Source: Syntrophaceae bacterium UBA7544
GTDB lineage: Bacteria > Desulfobacterota > Syntrophia > Syntrophales > Smithellaceae
NCBI GenBank assembly: GCA_002479215.1
Contig: DLME01000253.1
Span: forward strand, 1 to 5,691
DNA: 5,691 bases
Direction of reading: 5' to 3'
In this document: piece after piece, positions 1 to 5,224 of the stretch
Layout of the letters: every line of letters starts with the position of its first letter
How positions within the stretch are numbered: the stretch's first letter is position 1
Translations under genes and position numbers: made by a program
The notes under the pieces: model-generated
Database searches by the model: none
What the model was told of the DNA's origin: nothing
What the model saw: only the letters and a program-made list of their open reading frames with translations

Positions 1-32
1 TTGGAACTGGAAAGTATACTGGGAGGTGAAAT

Positions 33-1202
33 ATGTATTTTACCAGAAGAGAACTTATAAGAAATGGCTCTTTGTTTTGTCTGGCAACGATGCTGGGATG
101 CACAAAAAATTTAAACGTTCCGGGGAAAATAAGTGAAAAAGAATTTGAAATTTTCCCCGCATTGTATGTCCCCAATTCAATATATTTTTCAGACCAAAAA
201 CCTGTTGTCAGTATCGTGAAAATCAATGAAAAATGGAGTGATGCGAAAGGGATTGAATACGCCGTGACAAAGGCCATTGATCTCATCGGTGGCCTGGATC
301 AGGTGACTAAAGGAAAAGAACGCATTCTTCTTAAGCCGAATTTAGTGAGTTTTTCTCCATCCGATACGACCAAGCCGACAGTTGTTGAAGCCCTGGCTGT
401 ATTAATGAAAAAAGCCGGGAAAAATGTTTGTATTGGCGAGGCCAGTGCCGCGTCCTGGCGTAATATTAAAATATTGATAAAGGGAAACGTTTGCAGCGCA
501 AAAGACCATGAGACCTTACTGGCTATTCAAGATGATGTTTTTGATAAACTTGGCTACCTTGGTGTTTCCAGGAAAATTGATGTTCCCCTGATCAATCTCC
601 ATGTGGGAAAAATGGCGAAACTGGCTATTCCGGACAACTTTGTCTTTAAGGAAATCTATATCCATGAAGCCCTATACAATACGGACATGATCTGTTCAGT
701 GCCCATGATGAAGACGCACGGGTTGGCCGGCGTCACCCTGGCGCTGAAAAATGTCGGTATCGGTACCTATCCCGGTTTAATTTACGGATCGGTCAGGTCT
801 GCGGTGCACCGGAAAGCAAATGAGTTTGAACCGACTGGAACCGCCTCGGCGATCGTCGATATGGTCAAGGCCAATAAAATCGGATTGAATGTGATCGATG
901 CTACCATGGCGATGCAAGGGCAGGGACCTTCCGTTAGTCAAGGCGGCAAATTAATTAAAATGAATCTCATCATCGCCGGCACCAATCCTCTGGCCACGGA
1001 TCTGGTTGCCGCCCATGCGATGGGATTTGAGCCGGATGAAATCGATACATTCAAATGGGCGCATAAAGCAGGGATGAGACCGGACGAAATAGACGACATT
1101 CAAATTGTCGGAGAAAAGCTTTCGGATGTCAGAAGGCCCTTTGAGAAACCGCAGATTGTACCTTACGGATGGTTAAAAGACTGGTACGGCCCACCTTGTT
1201 AA
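33..1202 (+). CDS. DUF362 domain protein with Tat-type export signal
   Basis: This 389-residue protein belongs to the DUF362 family, whose biochemical role is poorly defined; members often sit near iron-sulfur or redox genes. Family signatures are visible: ILLKPNLV near residues 98-105, a PMMKTHGLAGVTLALKN block near 224-240, and a QGQGPS...AGTNPLATDLVAAHAMGF block near 295-332. The length fits a full single domain, and no CxxCxxC ferredoxin motif is present. The N terminus has a twin-arginine motif (TRRELIR, residues 4-10), a short hydrophobic run and Cys23 after MLG. This suggests Tat export and possibly lipoprotein anchoring, although Met at -3 is a weak lipobox. The start is supported by GGAGG at 22-26, six bases before the ATG. 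The last residue is cysteine. It converges on the cytochrome gene. Family assignment is confident; export is inferred, and function beyond a redox or envelope role is unknown. Confidence 0.9.
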   Translation: MYFTRRELIRNGSLFCLATMLGCTKNLNVPGKISEKEFEIFPALYVPNSIYFSDQKPVVSIVKINEKWSDAKGIEYAVTKAIDLIGGLDQVTKGKERILLKPNLVSFSPSDTTKPTVVEALAVLMKKAGKNVCIGEASAASWRNIKILIKGNVCSAKDHETLLAIQDDVFDKLGYLGVSRKIDVPLINLHVGKMAKLAIPDNFVFKEIYIHEALYNTDMICSVPMMKTHGLAGVTLALKNVGIGTYPGLIYGSVRSAVHRKANEFEPTGTASAIVDMVKANKIGLNVIDATMAMQGQGPSVSQGGKLIKMNLIIAGTNPLATDLVAAHAMGFEPDEIDTFKWAHKAGMRPDEIDDIQIVGEKLSDVRRPFEKPQIVPYGWLKDWYGPPC

Positions 1203-1257
1203 TTATTGAAAAGGGCAATGTCCCGTTTAGAAATTGTGAAGTTACTCACACACAGGG

Positions 1258-1293
1258 CGTTGCTTGCGGAATGCGCACCCGATCAAGACAACG
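1258..1293. repeat. Imperfect inverted repeat between convergent genes
   Basis: Nine bases at 1258-1266 (CGTTGCTTG) pair with 1284-1293 (CAAGACAACG), leaving one bulged A at 1288. CGG at 1267-1269 can extend the stem with CCG at 1279-1281. The result is a roughly 36-base hairpin in the 173-bp gap between the converging DUF362 and cytochrome genes. No T-run follows on either strand, so it is not a textbook intrinsic terminator, though the position would suit a two-way transcription end. The gap around it (1203-1375) looks richer in GC than the rest of the window. Otherwise it holds only a doubtful 51-codon reading frame. Confidence 0.4.
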
Positions 1294-1375
1294 ACACCTT
1301 AATCAGTAACCTACAGTCGCCATGCCTCCAGCATCTGCACGCGGCCTTCCTCCGTATCAGTTCACCTGTATAGCT

Positions 1376-1921
1376 TTACCTTTGGGGATAATTGGTAAAT
1401 ATAAAGTCCTTCTGCTTTACAGTAGTATGACACTCATAGCACTCCTGCACGAAGGATGCATCTTTTCCATACGGCGTAAATGTGGAGGTTTTTGCATCAT
1501 ACACGAATCGGGCGTATCCCCAGCCGCTGGTATTCGGAAATCTTTTGGAATCTTTGATGATGAACTCAACTCTTCTCAACACATCCGGTTCATAAGCAGC
1601 CGGAAAATCGGCATTCTGCCTTTCCGACCAAGCGATTTTTACGATGATGGATTTGTCTGGAAAGAGTTTGTCATTGCCAGGAATACCTTTTTTATAAGCT
1701 TTAATCATCGTGGGGTTGGCAAGGATAACTCTTAGTTCGTTGTTGTCTGTCCGGCGACTCACAGCAACCGTTTGCCACGTTTCGTATCCTTTTATTTCGG
1801 AAAAAGATATACCGTTGTGCGCTTTCAACGAGTATTTACCTGGCGCCGCAATTGAACGATATCCCCATACCATAAGGACAGCGACAAATACGAGAATTGC
1901 AGAAATGATAATTTTTTTCAT
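1376..1921 (-). CDS. Cytochrome P460 family monohaem c-type protein
   Basis: This 181-residue exported haem protein has a cleavable or anchoring signal at residues 1-26 (KK, then a hydrophobic stretch about 4-20, then AAP). A single CxxCH haem-attachment motif, CYECH, lies at 161-165 near the C terminus, as in the cytochrome P460 family. Other family features are the KGI..ND..FPDKSIIVKIAW segment (about 78-98), W134/Y136 in GWGYARF, and the closing KDFIFTNY after the haem motif. Characterised P460 proteins act in the periplasm; the nitrifier enzyme oxidises hydroxylamine using a haem crosslinked to lysine. Several lysines are present, but I cannot tell which, if any, is the crosslink, so hydroxylamine oxidation should not be assumed. 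Many homologues in non-nitrifiers have no known activity. The start is set by AGGAGG (complement of 1930-1935), eight bases before the ATG. It is divergent from the helicase gene. Confidence 0.92.
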   Translation of the reverse strand: MKKIIISAILVFVAVLMVWGYRSIAAPGKYSLKAHNGISFSEIKGYETWQTVAVSRRTDNNELRVILANPTMIKAYKKGIPGNDKLFPDKSIIVKIAWSERQNADFPAAYEPDVLRRVEFIIKDSKRFPNTSGWGYARFVYDAKTSTFTPYGKDASFVQECYECHTTVKQKDFIFTNYPQR

Positions 1922-1998
1922 TGCACGTGCCTCCTTTTATTGTACGTATTTCCTTTTGAAAAACGTTGCAGCAATATTTCCTTTATCTCTTTTATTTG

Positions 1999-2026
1999 AA
2001 TTTAGGAATTGAAAAGCGAATGTCAA
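1999..2026 (-). promoter_or_regulatory. Candidate sigma-70-type promoter of the cytochrome P460 gene
   Basis: On the minus strand a perfect -35 hexamer TTGACA (complement of 2021-2026) is followed after 16 bases by TAAATT (complement of 1999-2004), a 4/6 match to TATAAT. It points at the cytochrome gene and would leave a leader of about 70 bases. This is a pattern match only; its -35 lies 33 bases from the -35 of the opposing helicase promoter. Confidence 0.45.
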
Positions 2027-2059
2027 TAGCTTAAGGCACAAGGAAAAATAATAATTTCA

Positions 2060-2087
2060 TTGACAAATTAAATGGTTGTGCTATGCC
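2060..2087 (+). promoter_or_regulatory. Candidate extended -10 promoter of the helicase gene
   Basis: A perfect TTGACA (2060-2065) is followed by a 16-base spacer ending in TGC (2079-2081) and then TATGCC (2082-2087). The TGn directly before the -10 is the extended -10 element, which can offset the poor second half of the hexamer. Transcription would start near 2094, giving the helicase mRNA a leader of about 90 bases. The gene therefore probably has its own promoter. Confidence 0.45.
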
Positions 2088-2110
2088 AAATCAAGCCGAT
2101 TCAATTTGTC
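2062..2110. promoter_or_regulatory. 8-bp inverted repeat spanning the helicase promoter (possible operator)
   Basis: GACAAATT at 2062-2069 and its exact reverse complement AATTTGTC at 2103-2110 lie 33 bases apart. The first arm overlaps the -35 hexamer, and the second falls just after the predicted transcription start. Arms bracketing a promoter could be two half-sites for a repressor, or they could be chance in AT-rich DNA. No regulator gene is next to it. Confidence 0.22.
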
Positions 2111-2155
2111 TGCCAGAATTCCCTGCGATTTTGCAGTAATTAAGTATAGTGCCTC

Positions 2156-2180
2156 TTTAATTCCAAAGGAACCAATTAAA
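2156..2180 (+). promoter_or_regulatory. Stem-loop enclosing the helicase ribosome binding site
   Basis: TTTAATT (2156-2162) and AATTAAA (2174-2180) are perfect 7-base complementary arms around an 11-base loop. Inside, TTCC (2161-2164) can pair with GGAA (2168-2171) across AAA. The only ribosome-site-like sequence before the helicase, AAAGGA at 2165-2170, lies in this structure, 13 bases from the ATG, which is longer than usual. Folding would hide the GGA core. Modest, possibly regulated, translation is inferred; the stems are mostly A-U and therefore weak. Confidence 0.35.
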
Positions 2181-2183
2181 TAA

Positions 2184-4058
2184 ATGCCACTAACAGATCA
2201 ACAAAGAACAGCAATAAACGGTGAAAGGCCTAACAATCTTCTTTTAGCAGGGCCAGGCACCGGAAAGTCCTTCACAATTTTAGCATATATAGGAATGTTA
2301 TTGTCCGAAAGCGTCAGCCCAAATAGTATACTAGTAGTAACTTTCACAAGAGCAGCAACTAATGAACTAAAACGTGAAATATGCCGACTTCTGGGAGAAA
2401 ATGGAACTTTGCCTCACATATACACACTGCATGCTTTTTCACTTAGACAACTAATGCGAAATGTGAATCGTGTTGACTATCTACCACGCAATTTCTCAAT
2501 TGCTGATGATTTTGAAGAACGACATATAATACTCGAAGACCTTAAACGGCAACTTGGCATTGTCAATATCCGTGACGTAAGGCGCCTTTTTAATCTATTG
2601 GCATCTAACTGGGAAACATTGAACGCTGACCGTACGGATTGGGAAGTAACATTCGAAAGCCCTGAATTCGTCGGCGCATGGCGCGAACATCGAGAAATAT
2701 TTGGATATATCCTTCGATCTGAATTGGTCTACCAATTCAAGAAAGCATTGGAAGAAGTTGACGGATTGAGGTTGGACGGTCCTCTCGAATACGTGATTGT
2801 CGACGAGTACCAAGATTTAAATCGTTGCGACCTACGTGTCATTCAGTTTCTAAACGAAAATGGAGCACGCCTGTTTGCTGCAGGTGATGATGATCAAAGC
2901 ATTTACGGTTTCAGATATGCATATCCAGAAGGAATACGCCGTTTCACTGAATTGGTTCCTGATTCTGAGCAACACAGCATCACAGAATGCCGCCGGTGTG
3001 ATGAACGAATCCTCCGGATAGCTATGGAAGTAATCCGCCAAGACCACAGAAGAGTTCCAAAAATTTTACGATCAGTTACTGGAAAGCCTGGTCATGTGTC
3101 AATCCTTCGATTCCCCAACCAAATATTTGAAGCTTCAAAAATTGCTGAAATTATACAAGTGTTAAAGGAGCGGGAGGGTTATAAGGATAGAGATTTTCTT
3201 GTGCTATTGCGTACCGATTTCAGGTGCGTTTTTTCAGAAGTTATCAATCAGGCGCTACAGAGACTTAAGATATCTGTAAACACCCAGAATCAAAGCTATG
3301 TCTTTCTTGACACCCCAATTGCACGACGTTTTATAGCTATTGCCAAGTATTTGGATAACAGCCACAATGACTTAGCTATTCGGACAATTCTATCAACAAC
3401 GCAAGGAATAGGCCCTACGTTAATAGATTCTTTAATTACCGTGGCAAGAGATAGAAACTGGAGATTCCATCAAGCTGTCCAAGCTGTGTGTAATGAAGAA
3501 ATTCGAGGCATCCGCAATTCGATGAAAGTGCAGACTGTTATGGAACCAATAGTAGCTCTGAAACGTCGGTTAGATGATGAAGAAATGCAGTTTTCCAATG
3601 TTGTTGACACTATTATAGAAATGTTACAGGACGACAGAGGTGTCACCGATATCCTCAAAACAATATTTATAGAACAACAAATTGAGTCTATAAGAGAATT
3701 GGTTAACTTTATTACTGACATCCTTGGACCTGCTGAACCATCTGATGAATGTGCTGAAGGCGTGCGTATAATGACGATGCATCGCGCAAAAGGACTAACA
3801 TCGAAAGTTGTTTTTGTTGTTGCTGCAGAGGATGAATACCTGCCCGGCAGAGGCGAACCTGACGAAGAACGTAGGCTTTTTTATGTTGCACTGACAAGAG
3901 CGAAGCATTACCTCTATATAACGTATTGTACACGCAGAACAGGACAGCAACAACGTACTGGCTTTCTACGCCAACCCACAAGTGTACGTACTCTAACTCG
4001 TTTCCTGACAGATATTCCCGAGCCAAGGCCTGTTGACGGATGTACATTCAAAGCATAA
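2184..4058 (+). CDS. Solitary UvrD/Rep-type superfamily 1 DNA helicase
   Basis: This 624-residue ATP-dependent DNA helicase of the UvrD/Rep/PcrA group (SF1A) has all core motifs. The Q motif is LTDQQRTAI (3-11) and Walker A is GPGTGKS (23-29). Motif Ia is TFTRAATNEL (53-62), Ib is TLHAF (81-85), II is VDEYQDLN (206-213), III is GDDDQSIYGFR (234-244). Motif IV is ECRRCDERIL (268-277), V is TMHRAKGL (531-538), VI is FYVALTRAK (566-574). A GIG-containing segment near 408-417 resembles the 2B-domain helix-hairpin-helix of UvrD. All residues expected for ATP hydrolysis appear intact. It is about 100 residues shorter than housekeeping UvrD (about 720), mainly in the 2B/C-terminal part, and no nuclease domain is visible, so it is probably not the mismatch-repair UvrD. 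No Gabija-like nuclease partner or RecB/AddA partner lies next to it. A role in repair, plasmid or mobile DNA processing, or defence remains open. Confidence 0.93.
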   Translation: MPLTDQQRTAINGERPNNLLLAGPGTGKSFTILAYIGMLLSESVSPNSILVVTFTRAATNELKREICRLLGENGTLPHIYTLHAFSLRQLMRNVNRVDYLPRNFSIADDFEERHIILEDLKRQLGIVNIRDVRRLFNLLASNWETLNADRTDWEVTFESPEFVGAWREHREIFGYILRSELVYQFKKALEEVDGLRLDGPLEYVIVDEYQDLNRCDLRVIQFLNENGARLFAAGDDDQSIYGFRYAYPEGIRRFTELVPDSEQHSITECRRCDERILRIAMEVIRQDHRRVPKILRSVTGKPGHVSILRFPNQIFEASKIAEIIQVLKEREGYKDRDFLVLLRTDFRCVFSEVINQALQRLKISVNTQNQSYVFLDTPIARRFIAIAKYLDNSHNDLAIRTILSTTQGIGPTLIDSLITVARDRNWRFHQAVQAVCNEEIRGIRNSMKVQTVMEPIVALKRRLDDEEMQFSNVVDTIIEMLQDDRGVTDILKTIFIEQQIESIRELVNFITDILGPAEPSDECAEGVRIMTMHRAKGLTSKVVFVVAAEDEYLPGRGEPDEERRLFYVALTRAKHYLYITYCTRRTGQQQRTGFLRQPTSVRTLTRFLTDIPEPRPVDGCTFKA

Positions 4059-4075
4059 TTAATATTCGTATGGAT

Positions 4076-4095
4076 AATTAGGGTCAGCCCTATTT
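4076..4095. repeat. Short palindrome after the helicase, REP-like remnant or weak terminator
   Basis: TAGGG (4079-4083) and CCCTA (4088-4092) form a 5-bp stem around TCAG, with AA/TT pairing outside one mismatch, starting 18 bases after the helicase stop. It resembles, one base short, the GGGTCAGACCC palindromes that I recall near REP-associated tyrosine transposases in proteobacteria. It could equally act as a weak terminator, but the following sequence is not a proper T-run. The rest of the 169-bp gap to the next gene shows no clear promoter. Confidence 0.3.
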
Positions 4096-4147
4096 ACTGC
4101 TATATAAAATAAAAAGTTTCTGGCGCTCCTGCCATGAGGTAAAATAT

Positions 4148-4180
4148 CCGCATCAAGTGAAGACATGTAAAGAGTTAAGC
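4148..4180 (+). repeat. Diverged direct repeat, copy 1 (upstream of the small membrane protein)
   Basis: This copy begins CCGCATCAAGTGA and ends near GAGTTAAG. It matches the copy at 4520-4550 in 12 of the first 13 bases and again in the closing GAGTT block; the middle aligns with small gaps. It sits 47 bases before the start of the 94-residue membrane-protein gene, so the two copies bracket that gene. Confidence 0.35.
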
Positions 4181-4227
4181 GTCATTGTTAAAAAGGACAA
4201 AAAATAAATATTACAAGGAGAATAAAG

Positions 4228-4512
4228 ATGAAAAAAGAATTAATTTCATTTGAAACAAAACCAACAGCGAAAACAATTACTATTTGGATGGCACTATTTT
4301 CATTAATTTTTTCAATTATTGGTATCTTTTTACTCATAGGCTATGGATTATCTGGAAATAAAGCACTGCTTCCCATGGGAATAATGTATACAATATTACC
4401 AATATTTTATTTAACAATTGGATACTTGTTTATTCGATTTACTCTTTGGCTCTATAATAAAGTAGCAAAAAAATTTGGTGGTATTATTATCAATACACAA
4501 GATAAAGAATAA
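4228..4512 (+). CDS. Small two-span membrane protein of unknown function
   Basis: I do not recognise a family for this 94-residue protein. Two hydrophobic segments are clear, about residues 17-40 (rich in I, L, F) and about 47-75, joined by a short LSGNKAL turn. Lysines lie at the N terminus (2, 3, 11, 15) and after the second span (77, 81, 82). By the positive-inside rule both ends should be cytoplasmic, giving a hairpin in the inner membrane. There is no signal peptidase site, lipobox or catalytic motif. The start is well supported by AAGGAG at 4215-4220, seven bases before the ATG. The gene looks like the most AT-rich stretch of the window, near 30% GC by eye, and diverged direct repeats flank it, which suggests it may have arrived separately. 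Coding status is likely because of the strong ribosome site and coherent topology; function is unknown. Confidence 0.72.
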   Translation: MKKELISFETKPTAKTITIWMALFSLIFSIIGIFLLIGYGLSGNKALLPMGIMYTILPIFYLTIGYLFIRFTLWLYNKVAKKFGGIIINTQDKE

Positions 4513-4519
4513 TTTTTTA

Positions 4520-4550
4520 CCGCACCAAGTGAGAATATGAATGAGTTGGG
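4520..4550 (+). repeat. Diverged direct repeat, copy 2 (downstream of the small membrane protein)
   Basis: This copy begins CCGCACCAAGTGA and closes with GAGTTGGG, the partner of 4148-4180. It starts eight bases after the membrane-protein stop codon and fills much of the 74-bp gap before the acetyltransferase. Neither copy has the paired AAC/GTT core sites of an integron attC. Confidence 0.35.
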
Positions 4551-4586
4551 ATAATTTTCAGCGCGTAAAAATATTGCCATGTCTAT

Positions 4587-5159
4587 ATGACTGAACCAAT
4601 CATTACGAAAGCTGTAAAAGAAGATTTGCCCCTCATTCTTGATATTCAAAGAAAAGCATTTTTGGAAGTGGCTAGAGCGTTCCATTTAAAATCCATGCCG
4701 CAGATAGAACAAACACTGAAAAGCTTAACTGCTGAATTTAAAAATTGCACGATCTTAAAAGCTTCTCTCGCTAATATTTCGGAAATTAAACATGAGAACG
4801 CACCTATTGATAAATCCGTGAATCTGAAAAAATCAAAATCACTGGATTCCCGCCTTCGCGGGAATGACCTTGATGATGTGACAATAGTTGGCTCCGTGCG
4901 CGCGTATAACCACGACGATACCTGCTATATCAACAGATTAGTGGTTCTGCCGGAATATCAGAATCGGGGCATTGGCAAGGCCTTGATGAATGAAATCGAA
5001 AAGCAATTCAAAACTATTGTCAAGAGATATGAATTATTTACCGGGTCACGGGATACAAGAAATCAATACTTATATAATCAACTGGGATACAAACCTTTTA
5101 AAACCGAATATCTTAATAGTGAAATAACCTTTGTCTTTATGGAAAAAAGCGCGCAATAA
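4587..5159 (+). CDS. GNAT family N-acetyltransferase with an in-frame repeat insertion
   Basis: This 190-residue GNAT protein would transfer an acetyl group from acetyl-CoA to an amine; the substrate is unknown. The N-terminal part (1-58) has beta1 IITKAV, helices and a second strand, CTILKA. The core follows: IVGSVRAY (100-107), INRLVVLPEY (115-124), the acetyl-CoA pyrophosphate loop QNRGIG (125-130), helix KALMNEIEKQF, ELFTGS (149-154), and NQYLYNQLGY (159-167), typical of the C-terminal GNAT helix. In relatives as I know them, ILKA and the GSVRAY strand are joined by only a few residues. Here about 38 residues (60-97) intervene, including SLDSRLRGND encoded by a palindromic repeat. No stop or frameshift results. 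The ATG is the first possible start after an in-frame TAA at 4566-4568. No Shine-Dalgarno sequence precedes it, so expression may be low. The fold is likely intact, since the insertion falls in a surface hairpin, but activity is uncertain. Confidence 0.88.
   Translation: MTEPIITKAVKEDLPLILDIQRKAFLEVARAFHLKSMPQIEQTLKSLTAEFKNCTILKASLANISEIKHENAPIDKSVNLKKSKSLDSRLRGNDLDDVTIVGSVRAYNHDDTCYINRLVVLPEYQNRGIGKALMNEIEKQFKTIVKRYELFTGSRDTRNQYLYNQLGYKPFKTEYLNSEITFVFMEKSAQ
4842..4868. repeat. REP-type palindromic repeat inside the GNAT coding sequence
   Basis: Perfect 8-bp arms ATTCCCGC (4846-4853) and GCGGGAAT (4858-4865) enclose a CTTC loop, flanked by CTGG and GAC. This matches a dispersed repeat common in proteobacterial genomes (CTGGATTCCCGC ... 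GCGGGAATGAC), usually between genes. The similar AT-rich left flank (from about 4825) may belong to the same unit. In this frame it reads LDSRLRGND, codons 86-94 of the acetyltransferase. Confidence 0.8.
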
Positions 5160-5187
5160 TGTTTAGGGACAGGGGTATTCACTTGGA

Positions 5188-5221
5188 AATATTTTTAATT
5201 TATAGCAATAATTAAAATATT
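5188..5221 (+). promoter_or_regulatory. A/T-only hairpin directly before the methyltransferase start
   Basis: The arm at 5188-5200 (AATATTTTTAATT) pairs with 5210-5221 (AATTAAAATATT), giving 12 A-T pairs with one bulged T and a 9-base loop. It ends three bases before the ATG at 5225 and occupies the place where a ribosome site would be. It may be a protein-binding palindrome, a translation-control element or a chance feature of AT-rich DNA. The rest of the 65-bp gap opens with an AGGGACAGGGG run, possibly a repeat remnant. Confidence 0.4.
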
Positions 5222-5224
5222 ATA

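Noticed and set aside
3..29. End of an upstream gene: the third frame reads GTGKYTGR and stops at 27-29, three bases before the DUF362 start; another frame stays open to 60
   Set aside because: Operon-like spacing is tempting, but eight codons cannot establish a gene, and the two frames cannot be told apart without upstream sequence.
1258..1293. An attC-like bulged hairpin with GTT and AAC ends
   Set aside because: The order is GTT then AAC on both strands, the reverse of an attC site (AAC then GTT), and it lies between convergent non-cassette genes.
1218..1373. A 51-codon + strand reading frame (ATG at 1218, TAG at 1371) in the convergent gap
   Set aside because: It has only a weak purine stretch before it, no recognisable domain, and a composition like non-coding or remnant DNA. 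It could be a fragment of a lost gene, but I cannot support it.
1376..1921. Hydroxylamine-oxidising cytochrome P460 of a nitrifier
   Set aside because: The family match is clear, but the crosslinking lysine cannot be identified by eye and no nitrification genes are present, so the specific enzyme name is not justified.
1322..2012. Long + strand reading frames at 1322-1735 and 1710-2012
   Set aside because: Both lie opposite the cytochrome P460 gene, whose haem motif, signal peptide and ribosome site are clear. They have no ribosome site or known domain, so they are shadows.
2595..4047. Minus-strand reading frames inside the helicase gene
   Set aside because: The + strand frame carries every SF1A helicase motif in order, so these opposite frames are by-products of its codon use.
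1922..4058. A Gabija-like or other two-gene defence operon built on the helicase
   Set aside because: The gene before the helicase is a divergent cytochrome, and the next gene is a small membrane protein. There is no OLD/TOPRIM nuclease, so the known system is absent from this window.
4148..4586. Integron attC sites around the small membrane-protein gene (GTTAAGC at 4174-4180 fits the GTTRRRY core)
   Set aside because: No matching RYYYAAC partner lies upstream of either copy, and the second copy reads GTTGGGA, which breaks the core. The folded attC structure cannot form.
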